A stretch of 64,000 bases of DNA from Lepidodermella squamata. Lineage: Eukaryota > Gastrotricha. Of this stretch, positions 23,035 through 33,862 are shown piece by piece. Both the position numbers and the translations under genes were made by a program. The notes under the pieces were generated by a model. The model was not told the DNA's origin and ran no database searches. It saw nothing but the letters and a program-made list of their open reading frames with translations. The first letter of the stretch is position 1. Each line of letters starts with the position of its first letter. Location of the stretch: positions 3,782,001 to 3,846,000 of the forward strand of contig JBLDXI010000013.1 in NCBI GenBank assembly GCA_047495785.1, in the 5' to 3' direction.

Positions 23035-24192
23035 ATGGCAATGCACGCATTTTTTGCGAAACGCGGTGGCACAGCTCCGACGGATACTTCCGGGCTTCAA
23101 AGCGATGATCCGTTGAAGATCATGGCTGCTCAGCGTAAGGCCGCACCTGCCAAACCTCTTCCATGGGTTGAAAAACACAGACCTAAGACTATTGATGATG
23201 TTGTTGGCCAGGAAGAAGCTGTTTCTATGTTGAGGCAGTGTGCAGCTAAACCTATTGAGCTTCCGAACTTGCTCTTCTATGGTCCTCCTGGTACGGGTAA
23301 AACCAGTGCTGCTCTCGCTCTTGCCAAGAAGTTATTTCATGCCTCTGAGAATCCTGCTTGGCGTGACCGCGTTCTCGAGCTGAATGCATCCGATGAGCGT
23401 GGCATTCAAGTTGTGAGAGACAAGATCCGTCGGTTTGCTGAACTCTCTACTCCAGCTCATGGAAACATTCCTGCCCTTCGAATTATAATTTTGGATGAAG
23501 CTGACGCTATTACTACTGCTGCACAGTCCGCCTTGCGTCGAGTTATGGAACGTGAAGCTGCTAGAACTCGCTTCTTTTTAATTTGTAATTATCGAAGCAG
23601 AATTATTGCTCCCATTGCCTCGCGTTGCGCTTCTTTCCGATTCAAGGCTCTCGATCCAGACTCAACCGTCTCACTTCTGAAAACGATTTGTAAGGAGGAA
23701 GGCGTGAAATTTGAAGGCGACGATAAAATGGAGTCTTCTGATCCTGAGAAAGACGTCACTGATGACGCTGCGCATCGGCTCTTATCTGGCCTTGTCGAAG
23801 CTTGTGAAGGTGATCTGCGTCGAGCTGTTGCTTACCTGCAGTCTTCATGGCGTTTGCGTAACCCGCAGCCACTAAAGATCTCTGACTTACAAGATCTCGT
23901 TGGTCTCGTACCACCTGAGTTGATTGAGCAATTTATCAAAACAGCCTCAACAGGATCTTTTGACGACATGCAAAGCTCAGTCAAGAATTTGCTCACCTTG
24001 GGTTACTCAGGTGGTCAGTTTATCAGTCAACTGCATGACTCGATTGTTGCTAACGAGTTCTTGACTGATAAGCAGAAGGCCGCTATTTGCTCAATCATTG
24101 CCGAGGCTGACGGACGTTTAGCCGATGGTGCTGATGACTACTTGGAACTGATGGATGTTGGTTGTGTCGTATCAGCAGAATTGCGTCAGTGA
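23035..24192 (+). CDS. RFC4: Replication factor C subunit 4
   Basis: A single-exon 385-residue gene. The ATG at 23035 is chosen because homology begins there (MAMHAFFAKRGG); the open frame also extends 53 codons upstream. It has PWVEKHRPK, Walker A GPPGTGKTS, the RFC box LELNASDERGIQVVRDKI, Walker B IILDEAD, sensor 1 FFLICNY, and the SRC motif SRCASFRFK. The C-terminal collar domain matches RFC4 (SDKQK-like TDKQKAAICSII, ADGADDYLELM). RFC4 is a small subunit of the RFC1-5 clamp loader that opens PCNA at primer-template junctions. CHMP1 follows 146 bp downstream on the same strand, and the two may be co-transcribed. Confidence 0.95.
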   Translation: MAMHAFFAKRGGTAPTDTSGLQSDDPLKIMAAQRKAAPAKPLPWVEKHRPKTIDDVVGQEEAVSMLRQCAAKPIELPNLLFYGPPGTGKTSAALALAKKLFHASENPAWRDRVLELNASDERGIQVVRDKIRRFAELSTPAHGNIPALRIIILDEADAITTAAQSALRRVMEREAARTRFFLICNYRSRIIAPIASRCASFRFKALDPDSTVSLLKTICKEEGVKFEGDDKMESSDPEKDVTDDAAHRLLSGLVEACEGDLRRAVAYLQSSWRLRNPQPLKISDLQDLVGLVPPELIEQFIKTASTGSFDDMQSSVKNLLTLGYSGGQFISQLHDSIVANEFLTDKQKAAICSIIAEADGRLADGADDYLELMDVGCVVSAELRQ

Positions 24193-24291
24193 AAACTGTT
24201 TCCTTCACACTTGACCTTGGAATCTCTGAACTGAAGCCATTTCTTTTACGTCATTTTTTCTCGAAATTTCAAAGTTAACTGCCCGGTGATT

Positions 24292-24312
24292 AATTTTTTC
24301 TCCCTTTGTTAG
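24292..24312 (+). promoter_or_regulatory. Splice-acceptor-like site between RFC4 and CHMP1
   Basis: A strong pyrimidine tract ending TTTGTTAG lies 26 nt before the CHMP1 ATG and about 120 nt after the RFC4 stop. It is a candidate trans-splice acceptor. Confidence 0.45.
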
Positions 24313-24338
24313 AAAATTTATTGCAAAAATAACTGGAA

Positions 24339-25055
24339 ATGGCTGGAATGGAAAGTGAGTAATATAATCTGATTGATTGATTGAGATAAAAAGATATATA
24401 ATAGATACTCTATTTCAACTGAAATTTACCGGAAAGCAGTTGGATAAATTGTCCCAAAAAGCTGAAAAGGAGCATACTGTGCAAAAAGCGAAAGTGAAGA
24501 AGGCTCTCGAGCAGAAAAACGTTGAAGCTGCACGAATTTACGCCGAAAACGCTATTCGAAAACGAAATGAGTCGCTGAATTATATGCGCATGTCTTCCCG
24601 TCTCGATGCCGTTCAAAATCGCGTCCAATCTGCTGTAACCATGCGGTCAGTTGTCAAGGATATTGGCGTACTCACTAAAGGCCTCGAACGCGCGATGGAA
24701 TCGATGAAACTCGAGGAAGTCGAGAAAATTATGTCTAAATTTGAGGCGCAATTCGATAACCTATCTGTTATGACTGGGGTAAGATTTTATAATTTTTCCC
24801 CTCTGTTTTTGTTATTTCAATGTTCAATTTCAGACTATGGATAGTGCAATGGCTAATAGCATGGCTCTTTCAGCGCCAACTGCTGACGTTGACGGTCTAA
24901 TGAAACAAATCGCCGATGAAGCTGGTCTCGATATTGCTGCCCAAATGGCTGCGGCGCCAGCTGCTGTCAGTGCCTCTGCCTCGGCCGCCCCTGCCAATGC
25001 CGACGAAGCCCGCGAACGCGACTTGTCGGATCGCCTGCAACAACTGCGGGGTTGA
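24339..25055 (+). CDS. CHMP1: Charged multivesicular body protein 1 (ESCRT-III)
   Basis: Exons 24339-24354, 24405-24778 and 24834-25055 join in phase to 203 residues. The tiny first exon encodes MAGME, joined to NTLFQLKFTGKQL; the human equivalent is MSNMEKHLFNLKFAAKEL. It contains AARIYAENAIRKRNE, MRMSSRLDAVQNRVQSAVTM and a C-terminal MIM-like helix (RDLSDRLQQLRG), all diagnostic of CHMP1. The protein polymerises on membranes, recruits VPS4/spastin through the MIM helix, and acts in multivesicular body sorting, cytokinesis and nuclear envelope closure. The first intron is 50 nt. Confidence 0.94.
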
Positions 25056-26322
25056 ACTAGTTCATCAGATAATTATTTCTATTTTTGTGTTTGATAGTTG
25101 AAAATACATCCGTATAATAAGTGTTTGAATATGAAAATAAAGAGCTTGCTAAATGCTTTTTTTCTGTGCTTGTACATACCACGTCAGATTTCTTATAAAA
25201 TTATTGCTTTCTATACCTTCCTGGTGAACGAACGAAAGAGAAATATTCAAAGCCGAAAATGATAAAATAAATTTAAAATGAGTTCGAGCCGAGTTTTTTT
25301 GCTGTCATCATTAGTGTTAGCTTGAGCCGCTCGTCTATGGGCAGGACATCGAGCGTATGGGAGGTGCAGGGCTATCAAATTTCGCAGATATTCTTATAAC
25401 CGGTAACCGCTGTTCGAACTCGGTCTGTAGCAGATAGCTTGCGCATGGATGACCCGCGAAGCAAATGGGCATTTTTTAAAAATATGGCATTTGTAAACAT
25501 GTGTATATGGTCTGAATCGTTGGTGTTATCGAATGCGACCCAGCATGGGGTGACTGGGAGCAGTGGGGTCACTGTTACATGCCAAAAGGCGGTGACTTGA
25601 GCATATCAAATATCGAAAGAGATAAGTATAGTGAGTTGAGTGAGTTGAGTGAGTTGAATAGCCTCGAAGAAGGGCAATCTGAAATTGGCATATGATGTCA
25701 ATTTTGATTTCCATTGAGCAGCCACGGAAATGCTTTCGGCGCCTGATTTCTTTCTTTCTTGAAAAACACCACAAAGAAATCCAATTTTCCAGGAATTAAT
25801 TCCAAGCTTGAATAGTTAAAGAAAATGTTTGTTGCGACTGATTACCGTATTGCCCAAAAATGATGTCAGACCCAAATAAATTGAAGGGTTGGGCTAGCAT
25901 TAGGGCCCTCTTTTTGAACGTTTCTCATTTGACTAGTCTATTTCAGGTATTACGGTAAATAACTGGGTCTCTTTACGATACGCCGCATTGGATAGGGCAT
26001 CCTGTTTGTTGATCGAATTATCTCAGCATGCCGTGTGAGCATTTCAACCGAGATCCTTTCGCTTATCAATGCGCAAACAAACCTGAGCAAAATCCGGTTT
26101 TAGAATTGTTTCAGATCTTTCAAAAATCTGCCGCGAAATTCCAACGTTCAAACGTGGCTGTCTCAGGGCTGATCGTGAATTACGCAAAATGACGATCAAA
26201 ATCAAAACGGAGATGAAAAAAAACGAAATCTATTTATATGATTTTTATTTTTCATTCAGGATTTTTGAGGGAATAATGTATTGTAAAGGATAGACAGGCA
26301 GTGGTCGAATAAAATCATTATT
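25056..26322. other. Intergenic with minor repeats
   Basis: Contains a tandem microrepeat of TGAGTTGAG units (about 25630-25657) and a B-box-like TGTTCGAACTC near 25411. A 54-codon frame at 26027-26191 (starting MPCEHFNRD) is possible but unsupported. Otherwise featureless. Confidence 0.35.
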
Positions 26323-26533
26323 TCATTGTATGAATGAATAATTCATGCGATTTCTGGACTTCATCTTGGCGGTTTTCATTTTGATATCGCGCAGCCGTTG
26401 AGCGGTAACAATTTCCTTGTTCCACTAGAAATTACGTTCAATTATTTCAAATTATCATCTTCAAATCACTGGAATTTATAGAGCTCGTACCTGAACAATG
26501 CCGGCGAGATACTCTGGGTCGAGATGCTTTTCC
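26323..26533 (-). CDS. 3' exons of a small unidentified gene
   Basis: On the minus strand 26533-26491 and 26424-26323 are flanked by good splice signals (CTTTCAG acceptor, GTACGAG donor, TTCTAG acceptor). They join in phase into EKHLDPEYLAGIVQ plus WNKEIVTAQRLRDIK, ending in a basic tail (KMKTAKMKSRN). The start exon was not found; phase requires two bases from an upstream exon, perhaps within 26540-26800. The helical basic tail looks like a small conserved protein, but I cannot name it. Confidence 0.4.
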
Positions 26534-26946
26534 CTGAAAGTAGACAACGTTCGTTAAATGTAATAAATATATGTAAACGTTGCGGTTTCAAGTTTCAAAT
26601 TTCGTAACCCAGCGTGTCACGGAACTGGCGAAGATCGCACTTGAAAAATAGCATTAGTAATTGTGACAGTTCACAGTCGGGGGCTCGCGAAGAAGCGCTG
26701 GTACCCGCTACCTATAAACTCGCGCGCGCGCGCAATAAGCCTCAGCAAACACTGGCGTAATCAGGCTGTTCAAAAAGCCGCGCGCGCGTTACGAATTCAC
26801 ACACGCAATTCAATACGGCACGCAGGGCCAGATCGGTGAAACGTGTGTGCCTTATTGGCAATGCCGCCGTGATGCTTTTGTCGAACGCTCGTCAAGCGCG
26901 TAATCCTCTTCAACGCGAGACATCTGTTACGACCAGCCACGGCCTT

Positions 26947-26952
26947 TATAAA
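26947..26952 (+). promoter_or_regulatory. TATA box of the Gly/Tyr-rich precursor gene
   Basis: TATAAA lies 67 nt upstream of the ATG, in a CCTTTATAAACC context. This is consistent with a strongly and perhaps inducibly transcribed gene with a short 5'UTR. Confidence 0.6.
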
Positions 26953-27013
26953 CCGGGCAAAATCGCCGTAGAACTCAGGCTCAGTCTAGATTTCACTCTC
27001 AGATCCAACCATC

Positions 27014-28082
27014 ATGAAGTTATTCGTAGTTCTACTCTTCGCTGCTGCTTGCTACGCAGAGGACGATGACAAGGAGAAGCGCCAAATTCTCTACCCTGGC
27101 GGCGTTGGACTGGGCTACGGCGGTCTAGGCTACGGTGGCTTTGGTGGCTACGGCCTTGGTGGTGTCTACGGCGTCGGCTATCCTGGCGGCTACGGTGGTT
27201 ACGGCCTCGTTGGTCGCAAACGTCGCGATGCTGAAACCGAAGACACGAACGAAGACAAGGACAAGCGTCAAGTTCTGCTACCAGGAGCTGGCCTCGGTCT
27301 CGGCTATGGTGGTTACGGCCTTGGTTATGGCGGCGGCCTTGGCTATGGTGGTCTCGGCTACGGCGGTCTTGGCTACGGTGGCTACGGTGGCTATGGAGGC
27401 TACGGCGGTTATGGCCTGGTCGGTCGCAAACGTCGCGATACCGAAGAAGCCGACAAGGACAAACGTCAAATTCTCTACCCAGGTAAAACAAATCCGCTTA
27501 TTTTTAGTTCGATCGGTTAATAATTATTCTCTAATAGGCGCTGTTGGTCTCGGTTATGGCGGCGGCTACGGTGGTCTGGGTTATGGCGGATTCGGCGGCG
27601 GCTATGGTGGTCTCGGTTACGGTGGTCTTGGCTATGGCGGTTACGGTGGTTATGGCCTCGTTGGTCGCAAGCGTCGTGATACTGAACAAGTCGAATCGCC
27701 CAAGGAAAAACGTCAAATCGGCTATGGCGGCTTAGGTTACGGTGGTCTCGGCTATGGCGGCGGCTACGGTGGTCTGGGTTATGGCGGTTTCGGCGGCGGC
27801 TATGGCGGTCTGGGCTACGGTGGTGGCTACGGCGGTCTCGGCTATGGCGGATATGGTGGCTACGGTGCCTATGGTCGCAAACGCCGCGATACTGCTGATG
27901 TCGAATCGCCCAAGGATAAGCGTCAAATTGGTCTCGGCTACGGAATGGGTTATGGCGGCTTGGGTTACGGTGGCTTCTACGGTGGCTACGGTGGTCTTGG
28001 CGGTTACGGCTATGGTATGGGCTACCCAGGCTTCGGAATGGGCTACGGCGGTTACGGCTACCCTGGCTTGATCGGTCGTTAA
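27014..28082 (+). CDS. Secreted multi-peptide precursor with five Gly/Tyr-rich (YGG) peptides
   Basis: Exons 27014-27482 and 27538-28082 give 337 residues. A signal peptide (MKLFVVLLFAAACYA) leads into an acidic spacer (EDDDKE). Five Gly/Tyr/Leu-rich blocks of about 44-54 residues follow, each starting Gln straight after Lys-Arg (KRQI or KRQV). Blocks 1-3 end LVGRKRRD, block 4 ends AYGRKRRD, and the last ends LIGR at the stop. Short acidic spacers (such as DTEEADKDKR) separate the blocks. Furin-type cleavage at RKRR and KR would release peptides with N-terminal Gln (able to form pyroglutamate) and a C-terminal Gly (amide donor). This layout recalls nematode NLP/caenacin YGGYG antimicrobial or neuropeptide-like precursors. 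A cuticle or silk-like structural role is the alternative. A poly(A) signal AATAAA is at 28178-28183. Confidence 0.8.
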
Positions 28083-28350
28083 TTTCGTGATCTTTTGCTA
28101 TTTCTGTGTCTCTGCTGTGTCCTCCAACTTTTAATTCCAGCTTTTAATTATGTGTTACACATCCGATGATTGATCAAAATAAAAAATGAAGTTGCTTTGT
28201 TAAATGAACTTTTTTTGCTTTGCTAAATGAGTGCGGTTGAAAAGACGAAGCTGAAGATTGCTATTCTAAAATTGTTTCTAAAATTGTCCCTAGAAAATTC
28301 CTAGAAAATCCGCTGTGTAAAATACTTATCGCCGATTTTCGAAATGCTAG

Positions 28351-28852
28351 CTAATTTTCTCTTTGAGAGCAAACTGGCGCAAAGCGATTCCGCAAAATTT
28401 TTGTCATATACAGAAAGGCAATTTCGCGGCGCCTTGAATTCCAGCTGAAATACTGCTGAAAAAATCCTACAAACTCGATAAAACCTACTCGGTTCGGATC
28501 ATCATGTGGCAAATGAATATAACCATGACTACGATGACTGAAATGATGACGAAAACCGCAAAGCCAAGTGTGCAGACCTCGGCACCAAACTGCGGGTGCC
28601 AAATCGAGCTGTAAATTTCACGAATAAAAAAACTTGAAACTGGCGAATCAGATTTTACCCGAAGTAATTCGAGCACCAATCATCTGTACCAAAGGCTGAA
28701 GAAACATCGGTTAACGGATTGCCCTCGAGGTCGAACAGTGTCGGTTCAGGCTCGGGCGAAACGTCGTCAGCTGTTACGATACAAGGAGCAGGAGTTGTAG
28801 TCTTTTTCTGAACTACTACAAGTAGCTTATCAATCGGCCGCTCGGCCTTCAT
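28351..28852 (-). CDS. Small single-pass membrane protein, unrecognised
   Basis: Minus-strand exons 28852-28659, 28608-28489 and 28444-28351 join in phase to 135 residues. The N-terminal half is hydrophilic and acidic (DDVSPEPEPTLFDLEGNPL). One strong transmembrane span follows (CTLGFAVFVIISVIVVMVIF), then a basic tail (NSRRREIAFLYMTKILRNRF). If the last intron (GTAGG...TTTCAG, 44 nt) is not removed, the protein ends at 106 residues just after the span. There is no obvious signal peptide, so topology is open. KCNE-like auxiliary subunits have a similar plan, but I see no specific motif. Confidence 0.5.
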
Positions 28853-30111
28853 AATATCTCAACCGCTGAATTTCGCTACTACACTACTACTGAACATCGT
28901 CGGCTGGCTCTCGGGATGCCCAGTCGCAAATTTGCGATCATGACCCAAGTCGGAATACGCATTTTATTATAACCGCATCTTTATTCGGCGCTTTTTTGTC
29001 GCAAGTGGCATTATTATTATAATTATTACAGAAATACACACGCACCCCGAAACAAAATTCTGCTGCTGCTGCTGCTGTACAGATAACTTCTGTTTTTTCT
29101 TGTCTCATTACAATAATATTACTATTTACGTATAAACATATATACGGCATATATATCGGCGCGCATATTTCGCGAAAAGAAAAATTCGAACACGAAAAAC
29201 GAGAGAGAGAGAGAAAGAGACACATACACGAGAGTTGATGGCGAAACACAAACAAAAGGCCAATATATATGATTATTATCAGGAGACAACGATACAATAA
29301 TCAAGTGCAATCTTTTGGCTTGAATGACACGCGGATAAATCGAACGCCGATCATAGCGAATATTTTAAGAAGATACATGTTTAATAGAGAGAGAGAGAGA
29401 GAGAGAACGAGATAACATCGTCATTGTAATTACTTCTCTTCACCGCAATTTGAAAGATTTCAATCATTTTCGGTCGTAGTATATTAATTATCGAGAAAAT
29501 CTAGATATTCCAAGCGAAAATAAGTAGCAATAATTAAATTTCATCGAATATCAACGTTCGTAATAAGTGTTATTTTATTAGGGTAGTAATAAGTACGTAC
29601 ATTTTGGTTTCGCTCCAAAACGTGATAAGGGTAAAAGTCGGCGAGGTAGAGCTCGTGTTGTTCATTTACGTATATCATCAACTGTTGTAATAGCCATTTC
29701 ATTGTATTCTTCGCCATTATTATATTGTCGTTAACACATAGTAGTACGGTTTTTATTTAGTTACATGGACACAGAGTGCTGTGAAAGCCATTCAAACGAA
29801 AACAAGTCTACTACAGATTTCGGCCCATTCTCATAATATTCAATATAACGCAACAAGTCGGGCGGCTTTTCAAAGTAGAAGGTCTAGGTAGCAACACAGA
29901 CAAACATGTATGGCATGTAAAACGCATGCGAAATTGAGACATGGTAGAGTGGGTTTCAAAAAATCAATTTAAACGCAAAAAGAAACCAAGGAAAAAATTG
30001 TAAAAATTATTTTGAAAATTCCTCCTTAATTTTTACACATTTTTGCAGGATTCTTTCTGAGCTTATTTTAGACGGCGTCTTTATATAGAAAAATTATCAA
30101 GACATTTTCCG
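28853..30111. other. Intergenic/3'UTR region rich in simple repeats
   Basis: Upstream of the small membrane protein gene and downstream of SAP130. Contains a GCT repeat (about 29058-29075), GA-rich tracts at 29200-29222 and an (AG)n tract at about 29383-29407. No coding sequence recognised; part is probably the SAP130 3'UTR. Confidence 0.45.
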
Positions 30112-33100
30112 CTATGATACACATGTGGAAGAAGAATCTGCCTGGGCTGCGACTGGGCTGCTTCTTACCGGGTCAGCTTCCATCGGCACGATTTCTGGCG
30201 GCACGGCAGTGGCTACCAATCTTAATTTCTCCTCTTCTTCAAGATTTCGCGTTACCGTTTCAACAGCCGACTGCAAACACTCCTCCGCAGCCGTTTTCTC
30301 CTGATCATTCTCAGGCACCGGTGACATAGGCACCGATTCAACCTCAGTTGGCGATGCCGAAGAAGAGGATTGGGCGACCGATGTCGATGAACTAGATTGC
30401 GAGGTTGTTGATCTCGAGCGATATTTTGGCGGTTTAATCGGCGCGTACCGGTCTAACAATTGATGCGCAACTGGCACGTGCACTGAAAATAACTGTTGAA
30501 TTTCTTGCGAAACAGCCGTCAGCCTGCGATTTAGTTCAGTAAACATATCTGGCAGTTGAATATATTCAAATGGCATCGATGGTAACAAGTCGCTGATAAC
30601 AGCTGACGGCGTTTGTTGCTGGTGTTGCTGCCGGGTTCGAGCCGACTGCCGCGCGGCACTTCCACCAGCCGACAGCCTGTGCCCGCCTCGGCCTCTTTTC
30701 GAAGGCGCGCCGTTACCGGGCGTTGAGTTGGTATTCGAGCCAGCCACGCCGTCAGCGGAACTTTCACCGGGGTGGTGATTTCGATGAGGTAAACCGGAGT
30801 CGATAGAACGGTAGCTGTCCACTAATTCCGTTACCCGCGAGCCGACGTTCTCTTCGAGGGACATTTGATCGTCGATCGATGTTAGAAATTGAATTATTCG
30901 CCAACCGGCTGCTTCACGCGCTATATGAGACCGCGCCGCAACGCAGAATTCCGACAAAGCTGGACATCTCTCATCTACATTGAGAAATAGACATTTGAAC
31001 ATACAATTCTTATCTGGAATTATCTTAGTTTTGAATTTGTTTTTTTTCATCTTATAAAATAAGTCGAGCATTTTTTCATCGGGCGTGGCAGATGAAAAAA
31101 TAATGGTCAGTAAGGCAAAAAAAAATGTTGACACGCGCGTTAATATCAATGCACGCGATGAAAATGTGGTTCATCCAGAATTTTCCGATCAATTTCTTTT
31201 GGCAGTTCAAATATCAGCTTTTACACACCTTTTGCGCGAACATCCGAATGCCGTTCGAAATGGTTATTTCGCACGCGCCACGTGCATCGGTAGAACGACG
31301 ACAACTTCGGCGTTGGGTTTTGCTGATACTTCGAAGTTTTACTGCTTTTCGCCGAAGATGATGAAATTTCGTTTTCGCCATTTCGCAACGAAAACCACCG
31401 AACGCCCTCGCTATCAACAAATTCAGTCAACTCGCCGGAAAGAAGTTGTGCCATCTTCCGATCGTCGTCTGTCATCTCCGGCTCGGGTGTGGACGATGCG
31501 TCCGCTTCTTCCTTAATCACAATCGAATTGCTGTTGACAGATTGGCTGTTCGAGTGACTGGAAACTGACGAGGCGCCGCTGCCCGCGTTGCCCCCACCGG
31601 TTCCTGAGCCATGTTTATTTGGCCGATGGTGAGTAGCCGATGTGGTTGATGATGAAACCGCCGGTATTTGAGAAATTGTGTTCAGAGGGTCGAAATTTAC
31701 CATAAGGTTATCAGGACCCGAGCGCGGTCTGTAATAAACAAAATTCGCAATTCTTAGCAAATAGTTAATTAAATCATGAAAAATTCCAAACTTTATATTT
31801 TTGACTAATTTTTTTAAATAAAGTGCATATTTTCACTAACAATAACTGCTGCTTCCGTGGTTTTTTCCGGGCAGGAGGATCTGAACCGTTGTCATTTGTT
31901 TCAGATTTCACACCGGCTTGACTAGAAACCGATGAAGTTGATGCGTCGCGATTAAGCAAGCCAGGCGGGGCAAGGGTATGGCTAGAAACAGCGTGGCCAG
32001 TTGATTGCTGTTGTTGTTGTTGTTGTTGTTGATGGTGATGGTGCTGATCTCCACCGGTCTGCTGCACTGAGCTAGACGAACTCACGACTGCAGCCGTAAC
32101 AGGGGCGGAAGAATGCGTGGCAGCGGTAGAGCTGCTGCTTGAGACCGACGTGGGGACATACATTGGAGGAGCGTGGTGGGATGGGTTGGAGTTTTGCTGC
32201 AAAGACGGTACAGTTGATACGGTTCCGATAGGAAGTCGTGTTATACGCCGCGGCGACTGAGCAGCCGCGCTCTGAATAGTAGAACTGCTAACAGTGTTAG
32301 CGACTTCACCGGCAGGACGTTTCCGAAGAATACCAGGGCGAGAGGAAACGCCATGCTGACCTCCGGACAGATCGGTCTCAGTCATCACAGCTTGGCCGTT
32401 ACCTCCAACCGGGACGGCAGGGCGGGAATGGGGGTAATTATTATGAATATGGGGCGACCATGGCACACGGTTAGCGGACGGTTGCACTGGGAAATTTTTC
32501 AGCTGAGAAACAGAGCCAGATGATTGACCACTCAGTGAAGATTGGGAAGAATACATCGGAGGATTGAACTGCTGGGATTGAGCATCACTCGCCTAACAAA
32601 AATATCGAATTACTCATTTAAAATCTATACCAAGTGATAACTAACCCGTCCATCAGCGCGAGATATTTTATTAGCATTGGACGATGCTTGATCTGCGGCT
32701 GAAATTTTTACGATAGGTATCACCGGAGGACCACTGTTCGATGATGGGCCACGAGCAACCGATGAGCCACTGCTTTGCACGACGCTAGGCCTCACAATAG
32801 TGGCTGAGGACGAAGCAGTAGATGGAACTTTGGTTAGTTCTCCCTGTTGCTGTTGAATTGGTACAAGGCGGGGTTGGCCGCCTTGCGTGCCAGGTGTAGA
32901 TGCGGTTTGAAACGCATTCATTCCAGAGCTCGAAGGCGGTTGAAACGGCGAAGATGCCAAGAGCCTTACGCCTCCAGAACTAGAGCTCGTAACCACCGGG
33001 GAGGCAATAACAACAGGTGGCATATCGTTGTTGTGCGACCTAGAGGCACATTTGAAGATGCATTGCAAGGATATTGTCAATTGCTAGAATAAAATTACCT

Positions 33101-33862
33101 TTTAGTATCGGTTGAATGATGATGACTATGACTACGGTGTCCGGTACTATTCACTTTAACCTGCTGAATACCAGCACTAGAGTTGCCACTAGGGCCAACA
33201 ACTGCAGTAGGCTGCTGCTTGACTATTAACGCTGGAGTGGAAGACCCTGAATGGCTTTGCCCAGTTGTGCGTACTGAAAGGCCAGGCGAGGCCGACGGCC
33301 CGACTTGTGGTCTTTGAACCGCGTTGACATTACTCGGTGCCGATTTGATAACTGCTTTAAAAATTGAACAAAGTTAATAAACCATTTGCGCAAATTCACA
33401 CAGCAACTAACGAGGTGACGAGTAAACAGCTGGGCCAGCTGATCCTGGCTGCGGAATAGATGGGAAACCAGACAAGCCATGAAACGGATTAGAATTCGCT
33501 TTCACATCTGAATATATTTGAATAAATGTCGAGACCAATGTAAAAAGGCAATCAGTTACCAAAAAAGTTTGGCGGGCCAGTAAAGAGTGGCCTAGGTTGT
33601 GCATTGTTGACCATTTGTTGGAAAGCCACTGCAGCAAATGACGGATGCAGAGTCAACGGTGACAATGCGCCGGTAAACATTTGAGGTACCTAGCCAAAAT
33701 TATTGAATAAGTTTGCTTTAAAATTGAATGTAATGTAATACTAACCGGAAATAAGTTTGATGCTGCCTGGGTGAGCTGTTGTCGAGCTTTTTCATCAGTG
33801 GCAAAAAGCGGTACAGATAGGTTACCACTCCTGTCGCCTTCGTTAGGTGCTTTATCACTCAT
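30112..33862 (-). CDS. SAP130: SAP130-like subunit of the SIN3-HDAC corepressor complex
   Basis: Eight minus-strand exons: 33862-33746, 33689-33560, 33507-33412, 33354-33099, 33039-32646, 32592-31841, 31728-31229 and 30974-30112. Phases close to 1035 residues; human SAP130 is about 1050. The first two thirds are Ser/Thr/Pro/Gln-rich and disordered, including a His4-Gln9 tract. The C-terminal part has the SAP130 signature: ARKKPRKQQ, then EFVDSEGVRWFSLR (human YIDEEGVRYVPVR), then HFERHSDVRAK (human HFQRYSDVRVK). After a 254-nt intron comes AAGWRIIQFLTSIDDQ (human AQGWKVHLCAAQL) and the final helices. IVIKEE resembles a sumoylation site. SAP130 bridges SIN3A/HDAC and transcription factors in the nucleus. 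Confidence 0.82.

Noticed and set aside
25320-25440. Candidate tRNA because of TGTTCGAACTC
   Set aside because: No A box at proper distance and no cloverleaf could be drawn.
26027-26191. 54-codon frame beginning MPCEHFNRD
   Set aside because: Protein-like but without homology, splice signals or a neighbouring exon; too weak to list as a gene.
27012-27491. Arg/His/Ser-rich minus-strand frame over the Gly/Tyr precursor
   Set aside because: Produced by reading the repetitive GGY codons in antisense; no start context or homology.
27135-28071. Long Val/Ala/Met-rich plus-strand frames in the Gly/Tyr gene
   Set aside because: Frame-shifted reading of the same repeats. The true frame has a signal peptide and processing sites.
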